NCBI GenBank assembly: GCA_036733985.1
Contig: DAIMZM010000033.1
Location: 1-22,963 of the forward strand
Direction of reading: 5' to 3'
Source: DAIMZM01 sp036733985
GTDB taxonomy: Bacteria; Bacillota; Dehalobacteriia; UBA4068
Length of the DNA stretch: 22,963 nucleotides
The notes under the pieces were generated by a model. That model saw only the letters and a program-made list of their open reading frames with translations. It ran no database searches and was not told the origin of the DNA. The position numbers and the translations under genes were made by a program. Shown here one piece after another: positions 14,177 to 22,517 of this stretch; the stretch's first letter is position 1; the number at the start of each line of letters is the position of its first letter.

Positions 14177-16837
14177 TTACCGTCCCGCTTTTAAGCTTTT
14201 GGAATTACGATAGCCGCGCTGGAATAACTTAACCACCTCAACAATGGGGATAATGCATATGGACAGCGCCATGGCAACCAGATATTCCATTAAAGAAATA
14301 TGGGCAAAGCCAAAAGCATTGGCCAGCGGATCAATATAAATAACCGAGGCGGTTAAAATCATGGACACCAGCAAGGAACCATATAAATACTTGTTCTTGG
14401 ATTTAAGGCTGAATATAGATTCATGCATAGAGCGCAGGTTGAAGGAATGGAAAATCTCAGTCATCGACAGGGTCAAGAAAGCCATGGTCATGCCGTCGGG
14501 GCTATTGGCGATTTCCCAAACGCCGGATTCAATATAATGTCCGGTGAAGTATGCTACCAGCGTCAGTATGGCTACGGCAATGCCTTGGTAAATCACGCTG
14601 CTGCCCAGGCCGTCGCTGAAGATGCCTTCAGTCGCCCTTCTCGGTTTTCTATGCATCAGAGTGGGTTCACCCTTCTCCATGCCCAGAGCCAGTGCCGGCA
14701 AGCAGTCGGTAATCAGGTTGATCCATAAAATATGCACAGGCTGTAGGATGGTAAAGCCCAGCAAAGTTGCAACAAAGATGGAAATAACCTCGCTTAAGTT
14801 GGAGCCCAGCAGGAACTGGATGGTTTTGCGGATATTATCGTAAATCCGCCGACCCTCCTCTACCGCAGCCACAATGGTGGCGAAGTTATCGTCGGCCAGC
14901 ACCATATCCGCCACGTTCTTGGTCACATCAGTACCGGTAATGCCCATCCCAATGCCGATATCCGCGTTTTTGATGGCCGGCGCGTCGTTGACACCGTCGC
15001 CGGTCATGGCAGTGATCGCGCCATGGTTCCGCCAGGCGGAAACGATCTTGACTTTATGCTCCGGCTGAACCCGGGCAAACACGCTGTACTGGGGTATGGT
15101 CTCTGCCAGCATTTCATCGCTGATCTCATCCAGTTGCGCACCGGTCAGCACCTGGGAAGCGTCGTTGATGATCGCCAGCTCCATGGCGATGGCGGCAGCG
15201 GTATCTTTGTGATCGCCGGTGATCATGATCGCCTGAATGCCTGCGGTTTTGCACTGGCAAATAGCTGGCAGCACTTCCGGACGAACCGGATCTATCATGC
15301 CTACCAAACCGATGAAGATCAGCTCATTCTCAATGATATTTGGCGCAAAATCCATTGGCAGCTGATTATACTTTTTATAAGCCGCTGCCAAAACACGGAG
15401 GGCCTTGTCGGCAAAATTCTTATTGGCAGCCAGGATTTCCTCCATGGCTTCCGGCGTAAGCTCCTGTACGCCCTCGCTGCTTAAATATTTATGGCATTTC
15501 TTCAGCAGCTCGTCAGGCGCGCCTTTCGTAAACTGGATATACTCATTGTCATTGACCTGATGCACTGTGGACATCATCTTCCGGGAAGAATCGAAAGGCG
15601 CCTCCCCTACCCTGGGCATTTTTGCTTCCAGGTCATTCTTCAGGAAGCCATGCTTAGTGGCGTCGTTGACCAAGGCCGCTTCGGTAGGCTCGCCCAGCGC
15701 TTGTCCGGATTCGCCGACTGTGGCGTCATTACATAAAGCCATGGCTGTGACCAGCAGCTCATTATCTACGGAATAGCGCTCCACCACCGTCATCTTGTTC
15801 TGGGTCAGGGTGCCGGTTTTGTCGGAGCAAATAACCTGGGTGCAGCCCAGGGTCTCCACCGCAGTCAGCCTGCGTATCACCGCATTGTTGCGGGACATCT
15901 TGGTGACGCCGATGGAAAGCACAATAGTCACCACGGCTGCCAGGCCTTCGGGAATCGCGGCCACAGCTAGGCTGACCGCCAGCATAAAGGTGTCCATCAT
16001 GGCGTCGCGGCTGAAATTGCCGTTCTTGATAATACTAAAAGCAAAAATAAAAACGCAGATACCCAAGACCAGGAAGGTCAGCACCTTGGATAATTGGTTC
16101 AATTTTATCTGAAGCGGCGTTTCGCCTTCTTCAGCCTGGGAAATGGCAGTGGCGATCTTGCCCATTTCCGTGTCCATGCCGATGGCGGTCACCACCGCTT
16201 TGCCACGGCCATAAACAATAACGCTGCCCATATAGACCATGTTATGGCGATCGCCCAGGGTGATATCCTTAGCGCCGTCCAGGGACAGCTGCTCCACGGA
16301 TTTGTCCACTGGCACTGATTCGCCGGTCAGGGCCGCCTCCTCAGCTTTGATGCTGGCGGATTCGATCAGGCGGGCGTCGGCGGGAACCGCGTCACCGGCT
16401 TCCAGAAGGATGATATCGCCGATGGTGAGATCCTCGCTTTTTACGACAACCACCTCACCGCCGCGCAGCACCTTGCTGGTAGAGGCAGACATTTCTTTCA
16501 GCGCCTCAATGGCCTTTTCCGCTTTGCTCTCCTGTACAACGCCTAAGACGGCGTTGAGCACGACCACGAAAAGAATAATGATGACGTCTGCAAATGATTC
16601 GTTTTCATGGAGAGCAATAAAGAAGGAAATAGCCGCTGCTACTAAAAGAATCATGATCATGGGGTTTAATAATTGGTCGACGAAACGGCGTAGCAGGGAA
16701 ACCTTCTTACCTTCACGTAATTTGTTTTTGCCGTGCTGCTGCAAGCGCTCCTCTGCTTCCTGTACCGTTAAACCCTTGGCAGAACTGCCCAAATGCTCGA
16801 AAACCTGTTCCGTTGCTTCCAGATAGAATCTCATCAT
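14177..16837 (-). CDS. SERCA/PMR1-type calcium-transporting P-type ATPase
   Basis: This P-type (P2A-like) pump exports divalent cations, most likely Ca2+ and possibly Mn2+, across the cytoplasmic membrane. The 886-residue protein has an N-terminal cation-ATPase segment, the actuator loop TGES (171-174), M4 PEGL (296-299) and the phosphorylation site SDKTGTLTQNKM (D339). MITGDHKDT and MTGDGVNDAPA follow. Ca2+ ligands of SERCA are kept: Glu in PEGL (M4), Asn and Glu in NLSEVISIF (M5), and Asn, Thr and Asp in WINLITDCLPALALG (M6). About ten membrane segments are expected. AAGGAAG precedes TTG-ATG-ATG; I take the first ATG (16837), while 16834 is equally possible. It is preceded by a long leader with a terminator-like hairpin. 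Confidence 0.93.
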   Translation of the reverse strand: MMRFYLEATEQVFEHLGSSAKGLTVQEAEERLQQHGKNKLREGKKVSLLRRFVDQLLNPMIMILLVAAAISFFIALHENESFADVIIILFVVVLNAVLGVVQESKAEKAIEALKEMSASTSKVLRGGEVVVVKSEDLTIGDIILLEAGDAVPADARLIESASIKAEEAALTGESVPVDKSVEQLSLDGAKDITLGDRHNMVYMGSVIVYGRGKAVVTAIGMDTEMGKIATAISQAEEGETPLQIKLNQLSKVLTFLVLGICVFIFAFSIIKNGNFSRDAMMDTFMLAVSLAVAAIPEGLAAVVTIVLSIGVTKMSRNNAVIRRLTAVETLGCTQVICSDKTGTLTQNKMTVVERYSVDNELLVTAMALCNDATVGESGQALGEPTEAALVNDATKHGFLKNDLEAKMPRVGEAPFDSSRKMMSTVHQVNDNEYIQFTKGAPDELLKKCHKYLSSEGVQELTPEAMEEILAANKNFADKALRVLAAAYKKYNQLPMDFAPNIIENELIFIGLVGMIDPVRPEVLPAICQCKTAGIQAIMITGDHKDTAAAIAMELAIINDASQVLTGAQLDEISDEMLAETIPQYSVFARVQPEHKVKIVSAWRNHGAITAMTGDGVNDAPAIKNADIGIGMGITGTDVTKNVADMVLADDNFATIVAAVEEGRRIYDNIRKTIQFLLGSNLSEVISIFVATLLGFTILQPVHILWINLITDCLPALALGMEKGEPTLMHRKPRRATEGIFSDGLGSSVIYQGIAVAILTLVAYFTGHYIESGVWEIANSPDGMTMAFLTLSMTEIFHSFNLRSMHESIFSLKSKNKYLYGSLLVSMILTASVIYIDPLANAFGFAHISLMEYLVAMALSICIIPIVEVVKLFQRGYRNSKSLKAGR

Positions 16838-16881
16838 CAACTTCCTTTCAAATTATAGTGCTACAACAGGGGTCATATATG

Positions 16882-16917
16882 AAAAAGGCCTATGCGTCAA
16901 ATTGGGCGCATAAGTCT
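16882..16917 (-). terminator. Terminator-like hairpin inside the ATPase leader (attenuator candidate)
   Basis: On the minus strand AGACTTATGCG (16917-16907), a 10-base loop and CGCATAGGCCT (16896-16886) form an 11-bp stem with one mismatch and one G-U pair, followed directly by a T-run. It lies about 45 bases before the ATPase start and well after the likely promoter, as expected for the off-state of a riboswitch or attenuator. The sequence GAACGAGAC runs into its 5' arm. Confidence 0.55.
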
Positions 16918-17013
16918 CGTTCACCAACAGCAGCCAAAAAACAGAAATGATGGCGGCCATATTCATCAAAAGATGAGAACCAGTCCCACATCTCAATCAC
17001 AACAGGTATATAT

Positions 17014-17019
17014 ATTATA
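17014..17019 (-). promoter_or_regulatory. -10 element of the ATPase promoter
   Basis: On the minus strand a perfect TATAAT lies in a very AT-rich stretch between the miaB stop and the ATPase leader. No clear -35 is visible 16-18 bases upstream. It would start a transcript with a leader of about 170 bases. Confidence 0.5.
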
Positions 17020-17047
17020 TACGTAATTTTAACATATTTTTACCAGA

Positions 17048-18370
17048 TTAGTCAAGAAAAAGCCCCTGTAGATTCCATGTTTGGGCAGCCGTAATTTTTA
17101 CCCGCACCGGGTCTCCGGGCACAATCTGTTTTGTGGCGGGAAAGACCACGATTTTATTGCCGTCGGTGCGGCCGGAAAGCATCATCCGGCTGGTTTTACT
17201 CTCCCCTTCCACCAACAGCAGGACTTCCCTGCCCACCAGAGAGTCGTTTATCTCCAGGCTGATGGGATTTTGTACTGCCATCAAATGCTGCAGCCGCTCT
17301 TTTTTCAGATCCTCCGCCACCTGGCCGGGTAAATCCGCAGCCGGGGTGCCGCTACGGCGGGAATAAAGAAAGGTATAGGCGGCGTCAAAACGGGCTTCCC
17401 TGACAAAATCCAGAGTTTCCTGAAAATCCGCTTCACTTTCGCCGGGAAAGCCCAGGATCAGGTCTGTGGTGATGCTGGCCTCCGGAAAGAGCCGGCGGAT
17501 CAAATCCAGCAGCTGCCGATAATGCCCGGTATCATAACCCCGGTTCATCAGCTTCAGCAGCCGGTCGGAGCCGGACTGTATGGGCAAATGAAAATGCCGG
17601 CAGACCTTGGGCAGCTGGGCAATGGTTTCCGCCAAGGCTTGGTTAAAGTCCCGGGGATGGGAAGTCATATAGCGGATACGCTGCAAACCTTCAATATCGT
17701 GGATCTGCCGTAGCAAATCCCCAAAGCTGACGGCTTGGGCCAAGTCCTTACCGTAAGAATTCACATTCTGTCCCAGCAACTGCACCTCTTTTAAGCCTTG
17801 ATCAGCCAGGGCCCGGATTTCCGCAACAATACTTTCAGGCGCCCGGCTGCGCTCGCGCCCCCGCACATAGGGCACAATGCAATAGCTGCAAAAATTATTG
17901 CAGCCGTAATTAATATTCACCTGGGCACGCCATTGCTTCCCCTGAGGCGGCTGCTCGGTTCGCTGTATTTCCTCGCCATAGCGCTCATCCACATCGACGA
18001 TGCGCTTGCCATCCAGAAGATAGCGCTGAATATAGCCGGGCAAGCGTTTGGCGGCAAAGGTGCCGATCATGATCCCCACCTGGCGATAGCTTTTTAGCAG
18101 GCGGTCCGCTACGCCGCTGCGCTGGGACATACAGCCCATGACCGCGATCACCGCGGCGGAGCCGGTATCATGAAGATGCTTCAGGCTGCCGATATAGCCC
18201 AGGGCTCGGTTCTCCGCGCTCTCCCGCACCGAGCAGGTATTGACAATAATGATATCCGCCTGCTCAGCCTGGTCTACGGCCCGATAACCCTGCTGCTCCA
18301 GAAGCGAGGCAATCAGGGCTGAATCATTCTCATTCATTTGGCAACCAAAGGTTTTGATATAAAAATCCAT
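17048..18370 (-). CDS. miaB: tRNA-2-methylthio-N6-dimethylallyladenosine synthase MiaB
   Basis: MiaB is a radical-SAM methylthiotransferase that converts i6A37, made by MiaA, into ms2i6A37. The 440-residue protein has the N-terminal UPF0004 domain with cluster cysteines C10 (KTFGCQMNE), C46 (VNTCSVRE) and C80 (GCMSQR). The radical-SAM motif is C157-x3-C161-x2-C164 in NYGCNNFCSYCIVPYVRGRE. A C-terminal TRAM domain (about 375-438) binds tRNA. MiaB rather than MtaB or RimO is indicated by FHLPIQSGSDRLLKLMNRGY with the RGRERSR block. It ends the secD-secF-recJ-miaB operon; GGGGAG (18379-18374) overlaps the recJ stop. No terminator separates it from the ATPase leader. Confidence 0.96.
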   Translation of the reverse strand: MDFYIKTFGCQMNENDSALIASLLEQQGYRAVDQAEQADIIIVNTCSVRESAENRALGYIGSLKHLHDTGSAAVIAVMGCMSQRSGVADRLLKSYRQVGIMIGTFAAKRLPGYIQRYLLDGKRIVDVDERYGEEIQRTEQPPQGKQWRAQVNINYGCNNFCSYCIVPYVRGRERSRAPESIVAEIRALADQGLKEVQLLGQNVNSYGKDLAQAVSFGDLLRQIHDIEGLQRIRYMTSHPRDFNQALAETIAQLPKVCRHFHLPIQSGSDRLLKLMNRGYDTGHYRQLLDLIRRLFPEASITTDLILGFPGESEADFQETLDFVREARFDAAYTFLYSRRSGTPAADLPGQVAEDLKKERLQHLMAVQNPISLEINDSLVGREVLLLVEGESKTSRMMLSGRTDGNKIVVFPATKQIVPGDPVRVKITAAQTWNLQGLFLD

Positions 18371-18378
18371 ATGCTCCC

Positions 18379-20157
18379 CTAGGCCTGGGCCGGCCGAAAA
18401 TCGATGATCCTGAGCTGAGCCTTTTCCTGTCCATTAAACAGATTAACGCTCAGAGTATAGATAATGTCCAGAACAATGCCCCCGGGACAGCAGCCCCGGC
18501 ATAATGCCTGCCAGGCTTGGCTGCCATATGTAGCCGTGATTTCGTTTTGCAGCCGTTCCTTATGCTGGAAGTCTACCGCCTCCACCAGCTTGCCGTTTTT
18601 AGTTCGCAACCGCCAGCGCAGGGCCTGCTCATTCCGGCCCATCAGGGTCAACCCTTCCAGGCGGAGCTGCTTATCGCCAAAGCAGGGCTGTTCATTCCCT
18701 TTGCCAAAGGGAGCAAAGTCTTCCAGCCGGCGGGCCAGAGTCAGATCTGCCAAAGCTACCGGCAGGGGGCAATCGATCCGGTACAGGGGCTGCAGATCCG
18801 CTGCTGTCAGCCCGCAGTTTTGATTAATCAAACTGCGGAAAGCGGGAATCTGGGCCGGGGCGATGCTGAGTCCGGCCGCCAGTGGATGGCCACCAAAAGA
18901 CTGCAGCAGCTCCCGGCAGCCGGTCAGGGCTTCATAAATGTCATAACCTTCAATGGAGCGGCAGGAACCCCGCAGTATAGCGCGGCCTACCGGGCCGCCG
19001 ATGACAATGGTTGGCCGGTGATACAGCTCCTTCAGCCTGCCGGCAATGATACCGGCCACGCTGTCCGGCACCTCGCTGCAGTATACCACCAGAACCTTGT
19101 CTTCATCCAAACCCTGGGCTTTCACCAGGTTAAGGGCCGCGGTGACGCCAGCCTCGGTCAAATCCCGGCGCTGTTGGTTCAGGGCCACCAAATGGGCGGC
19201 CAATTCGGCTGCGGCCTGACTGTCTTCGGTCATGAACAGCTCCACCGCCTGATCCGCCGTATGCAGCCGGCCGGAGGCATTGATGCAAGGGCCGATGATA
19301 AAGCCCAAATGAAAGGTATCCAGATTAGCCGTTTCCAGCTCAACCGCTTTCAGCAGGGCCCGCAGGCCAAGATTTCGGCTGCCGCAGATCGCCGGCAAGC
19401 CGGCTTTTACCAGCAGCCGGTTATCCCCGGTCAATTCCACGATATCGCAAACCGTGGCAATGGCGGCAAAGGGCAGCAGTTCCTGGCTAAGCCCTGCCCA
19501 ATCATAGGCCAGGGCTTCAGAAAGCGCCTGGGCAAAGCGATAGCAGAGTCCGGCGGCGCAGTAATGCTTAAAAGGATAGCCGCAGTCCGCCCGCTTAGCA
19601 TCCACCACCGCCTTGGCTTGGGGCAGCAGCGGCTGGCCGCCGGCTTCATCCACAGCCAGCTGATGGTGGTCAAAAATCACCAGATCCAGGCCCAGGCTAT
19701 TGGCATAGTCCGCCTCTTCCAGGGCAGAAATACCATTATCGCAGGCTAAAATCAGTTTAACCCCTGTCCCGGCTAGCTGGGCCAGGGCAGGCTTGCTCAA
19801 GCCATAGCCTTCCTTTTCCCGGCTAGGGATATAGTAGCGGGCCTCGAGGTCCAGGCGCTTCAGGGTGCGGAGCAGGATCACCGTACTCATGATGCCGTCG
19901 GCGTCATAATCGCCAAAAATCGCGCAAGGCGTTTGTTGACGGACTGCCTCGGCCACGATGTCCACAGCTCGGGCCATATCCTGAAACAGCAGCGGATCCG
20001 CCAACGCCTCTTCCCTGCCCTGCAAAAAGGCCAGGACGGACTGGGGGTCCTTGTAGCCCCGCACGGCCAAAAGGCGCGCCAAAACAGGAGGCAATCCTGT
20101 CCGGCGCGCCAATTCAGCAATATTGGCGGAACTCTGTTTCAGCATCCACCTGGCCAT
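18379..20157 (-). CDS. recJ: Single-stranded-DNA-specific 5'-3' exonuclease RecJ
   Basis: RecJ degrades single-stranded DNA from the 5' end in mismatch and recombinational repair. The 592-residue DHH-family protein shows motif I GDYDADG (82-88), CDNGIS (139-144), DHH (163-165) and IGPCINASGR (288-297). The DHHA1 part contains AGIIAGRLKELYHRPTIVI and GGHPLAAG (422-429), and a C-terminal OB-like domain follows (about 450-590). The Arg common in the GPRINAAGR motif is Cys here, a small divergence. The gene begins seven bases after the secF stop, with a weak AGGTA site overlapping that stop, so it depends on the sec operon for expression. Confidence 0.94.
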   Translation of the reverse strand: MARWMLKQSSANIAELARRTGLPPVLARLLAVRGYKDPQSVLAFLQGREEALADPLLFQDMARAVDIVAEAVRQQTPCAIFGDYDADGIMSTVILLRTLKRLDLEARYYIPSREKEGYGLSKPALAQLAGTGVKLILACDNGISALEEADYANSLGLDLVIFDHHQLAVDEAGGQPLLPQAKAVVDAKRADCGYPFKHYCAAGLCYRFAQALSEALAYDWAGLSQELLPFAAIATVCDIVELTGDNRLLVKAGLPAICGSRNLGLRALLKAVELETANLDTFHLGFIIGPCINASGRLHTADQAVELFMTEDSQAAAELAAHLVALNQQRRDLTEAGVTAALNLVKAQGLDEDKVLVVYCSEVPDSVAGIIAGRLKELYHRPTIVIGGPVGRAILRGSCRSIEGYDIYEALTGCRELLQSFGGHPLAAGLSIAPAQIPAFRSLINQNCGLTAADLQPLYRIDCPLPVALADLTLARRLEDFAPFGKGNEQPCFGDKQLRLEGLTLMGRNEQALRWRLRTKNGKLVEAVDFQHKERLQNEITATYGSQAWQALCRGCCPGGIVLDIIYTLSVNLFNGQEKAQLRIIDFRPAQA

Positions 20158-20164
20158 TTCATAC

Positions 20165-21112
20165 TTACCTGGTTTTAGTGGAAGCCGGGTTTTTTCTGGT
20201 CAGTTTCGCCTTGGCCGGCTGATGCTCGCCAATGCTGGTACCCATGGCTGTGCTGATATCGTTGAGGATATTACCGGCCAGGAAGACCGAGCAGAAGCAG
20301 CCGGAGAACACGCCGAGGATCAGGCTAAAGAGTAGGTTCTTTGTGGTTTCGCCGCCAAAGATGTACATGGTCAGCAGCAATAGCAGCACAGCCACGGTAA
20401 TATTGATGCTCCGGGTCAGGGTCTGGTTGATGCTCAGATTGATCAGCTCCTTATTGGAGACCCGGCCCAACAGGCCGGCATTCTCCCGGATGCGGTCATA
20501 AATCACGATAGTATTATCGATGGAGTAACCGATAACCGTCAGCACCGCGGCAATAAAGTCGCCGTCCACTTCTACCCGGAAAATGGTCACAAAAGCCAGC
20601 ATCACCAGAACGTCATGAGCCAGGGTGATAATGGCGGTCAAGGCGTAGTTAAATTTGAAACGCAGGGTAATATAGCCCAACATCATCACGCCGGCCAGCA
20701 CCAGGGCCAGTTGCGCATTGTGCAGCAACTCAACGCCGATGGTCGGGCCGATCAAACGGGTACGCACCACTTCCATTTCCCCTAATTGGGCCAGATCCTG
20801 GGTCAAAGCGGCGCTTTGTTCCTCGTTTAATTCCTCGCAGCGGATGATGAAGTGGTTGTCCTCGCCTTCATTGACGGAAGGATCATGGCTGACATGGTTG
20901 TTGACGATATCGCGCACCGCAGCCAAATCCACGGGCTGGCTGTAACTGATCTCCATCAGGGTGCCGCCGGTGAAATCCAGGCCCTGATTCATACCCACCG
21001 CCGCCATGACGATGAGGCCGGGGACAATGGCCAGCAGGGCAATAATGTACCAAATCTTTTTGGTGCCGATAAAGTCAAAATTGAATTCTTTATGCCCAAA
21101 TAGCTTTCCCAT
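20165..21112 (-). CDS. secF: Protein translocase subunit SecF
   Basis: SecF partners SecD in the membrane and uses the proton motive force to help pull exported proteins through SecYEG. I set the start at ATG 21112 (315 residues), because AAGGAGG at 21127-21121 is eight bases upstream and overlaps the secD stop; the in-frame TTG at 21133 would put that site inside the gene. Features are the first membrane segment (IWYIIALLAIVPGLIVMAA), NQGLDFTGGTLMEI, RLIGPTIGVELL, and the conserved GYSIDNTIVIYDRIRENAG in the membrane domain. Six transmembrane helices are expected. The C-terminus is basic and cytoplasmic. Confidence 0.97.
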   Translation of the reverse strand: MGKLFGHKEFNFDFIGTKKIWYIIALLAIVPGLIVMAAVGMNQGLDFTGGTLMEISYSQPVDLAAVRDIVNNHVSHDPSVNEGEDNHFIIRCEELNEEQSAALTQDLAQLGEMEVVRTRLIGPTIGVELLHNAQLALVLAGVMMLGYITLRFKFNYALTAIITLAHDVLVMLAFVTIFRVEVDGDFIAAVLTVIGYSIDNTIVIYDRIRENAGLLGRVSNKELINLSINQTLTRSINITVAVLLLLLTMYIFGGETTKNLLFSLILGVFSGCFCSVFLAGNILNDISTAMGTSIGEHQPAKAKLTRKNPASTKTR

Positions 21113-21125
21113 TTGTCTTTCCTCC

Positions 21126-22355
21126 TTAATCAATGCTGGCGTAGAGATTCTTCTTGGCCAGGAAATCTATGTCGGACATCCAGCGCAGCATCCCGCGGGT
21201 AAAGGTGATTGCGGTAAACATCGAGGCGACAAGACCGATGGTCAGGGTCAAAGCAAAGCCTTTAATGGAGCCGCTGCCCAGCCAGAGTAGGATAACAGCG
21301 GAAATGAGCGTGGTCATATTGCTGTCAAAGACGGTCATGAAGGCCCGCTTGAAGCCAGCCTCGATGCTGGCTTTCAGGGATTTCCCATGATACAGCTCTT
21401 CCCGGATGCGCTCGAAAATAATAATATTGGCGTCCACCGCCATGCCGATACTGAGAATAAAGCCAGCAATGGAGGTCATCGTCATGGTGGCGCCGATCCA
21501 GTACTGCACCCAGATGACGATCAGAGTATAAACAAGCAGGGAAATGCAGGCCCAAACCCCGGGGATTTTATAATAGAGGATCATGAAGGCAAAGAGCAGT
21601 ATCAGGCCAATGATGCCGGCGTTCAGGCTTTTATCCAGGGAATCCGCGCCCAGGGTGGGGCCCACGGTCTGCTTGGAGAGCACCGTCAGGTCAACCGGCA
21701 GCGCGCCGCCTCTCAGCAGGGCGGCCAGATTGGCCGCTTCGTCAAAGGTGGCAAAGCCCCCGGAGATGCTGGCGGTACCGCCGGAGATGGGCTCCTTAAC
21801 CGAAGGCTGGCTGATCACATCGTCATCCAAATAGATATAGATGACTTGTCCCACAAAAGCCGCGGTGGCGCTGAAAAACTTTTCCGCGCCCTCCTTGGTA
21901 AAAGTCAGCACCACTTCGTTTTGCTGATTGGTAGCGGCGCTCTGATTGATACTGGCATGGGCGTTTTCCAGATCAGCGCCGGTTAAAAGCACATTGCCGT
22001 AGGGGTCGCGGAATTCCAGCCGGGCTGTTTTACCGATCAGGGCGATGGCCTCGTCCGGGTCGTCCACCCCTGCCAGTTCCACGATGATACGGTCGCTGCC
22101 TTCCAGCTGCAGCACCGGTTCGCTGACGCCCAGCTCATTGACGCGGTTTTCCAAAACCGAAACCAGCTGCTGCATATCCTCTTTCGTAACGGTCTTTCCC
22201 GCGTCGGGAACCGCCTGCAGAACCACTTGGGCGCCCCCCTGCAGATCCAAACCCAAGTTGATGTTTTGGGATAGGGGCTGCATAGAGAGGGCCAGCGTCA
22301 AGGCCACCGCTACCAATACGGTAATGAGCTTGACTTGGCTGGAATTTTTCATCAT
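21126..22355 (-). CDS. secD: Protein translocase subunit SecD
   Basis: SecD forms the SecDF export motor with SecF. The 409-residue protein is short compared with E. coli SecD (about 615) but normal for Gram-positive relatives. It has an N-terminal membrane anchor, then NLGLDLQGGAQVVLQ and the periplasmic P1 region (NRVNELGVSEPVLQLEGSDR, IIVELAGVDDPDEA). The RND-type membrane domain follows, with ILSIGMAVDANIIIFERIRE. Two ATGs lie in tandem (22355, 22352), with AAGGAGG four or seven bases upstream. Spacing slightly favours the second, but the first overlaps an upstream short ORF stop. It heads the secD-secF-recJ-miaB operon under its own promoter. Confidence 0.96.
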   Translation of the reverse strand: MMKNSSQVKLITVLVAVALTLALSMQPLSQNINLGLDLQGGAQVVLQAVPDAGKTVTKEDMQQLVSVLENRVNELGVSEPVLQLEGSDRIIVELAGVDDPDEAIALIGKTARLEFRDPYGNVLLTGADLENAHASINQSAATNQQNEVVLTFTKEGAEKFFSATAAFVGQVIYIYLDDDVISQPSVKEPISGGTASISGGFATFDEAANLAALLRGGALPVDLTVLSKQTVGPTLGADSLDKSLNAGIIGLILLFAFMILYYKIPGVWACISLLVYTLIVIWVQYWIGATMTMTSIAGFILSIGMAVDANIIIFERIREELYHGKSLKASIEAGFKRAFMTVFDSNMTTLISAVILLWLGSGSIKGFALTLTIGLVASMFTAITFTRGMLRWMSDIDFLAKKNLYASID

Positions 22356-22402
22356 GATTCCTCCTTAATTACCATATGGATGCCTGAATGGATGCCTGGC
22401 AT
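22352..22402 (-). CDS. Possible 16-codon leader ORF upstream of secD
   Basis: The minus strand encodes MPGIHSGIHMVIKEES and a TGA that shares bases with the first secD ATG (ATGA). The GIH repeat arises because the DNA repeat has a 12-base period and stays in frame. There is no good ribosome site before its ATG, so translation is doubtful. If translated, it would place ribosomes over the secD start region. Confidence 0.25.
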   Translation of the reverse strand: MPGIHSGIHMVIKEES

Positions 22403-22404
22403 CC
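22376..22404 (-). repeat. Tandem 11-bp repeats plus inverted third copy in the secD leader
   Basis: On the plus strand ATGGATGCCTG occurs at 22376-22386 and again at 22388-22398, and an inverted partial copy (GGCATCC, 22398-22404) follows. In the secD mRNA leader the GGAUGCC segment could pair with the farther GGCAUCC copy (13-base loop); the nearer copy forms a dyad with only one spacer base. This could be a protein-binding site or an RNA structure. Confidence 0.7.
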
Positions 22405-22423
22405 AAATAAACAAGCAAAAATA

Positions 22424-22452
22424 ATTATACTGCAAAAAAAACCGCTAGTCAA
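22424..22452 (-). promoter_or_regulatory. secD operon promoter embedded in a terminator
   Basis: On the minus strand TTGACT (22452-22447) and TATAAT (22429-22424) are exactly 17 bases apart. The -35 lies in the loop and stem edge of the terminator hairpin at 22435-22470, and the hairpin's T-run is part of the spacer. It gives secD-secF-recJ-miaB a promoter independent of yajC. Confidence 0.85.
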
Positions 22453-22470
22453 ATCATTAGCGGTTTTTTT
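22435..22470. terminator. Terminator between yajC and secD
   Basis: An A-run plus ACCGCTA pairs with TAGCGGT plus a T-run around a 10-base loop, so T-runs follow the stem on both strands. On the minus strand it is the second of two terminators after yajC. Confidence 0.85.
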
Positions 22471-22490
22471 CGGCAAAGAATCCGCCTGGC

Positions 22491-22517
22491 CAAAAAAGAA
22501 AAGGCTCCGGGAGCCTT
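22491..22517 (-). terminator. yajC terminator
   Basis: On the minus strand AAGGCTC, a CCG loop and GAGCCTT form a 7-bp stem followed by TTCTTTTTTG. The hairpin starts within the yajC stop codon. Confidence 0.8.

Noticed and set aside
18517..19749. 410-codon open frame on the plus strand, antisense to recJ
   Set aside because: recJ motifs are intact on the minus strand. The antisense product is Gln/Gly/Ala-rich without family features, a GC-bias artefact.
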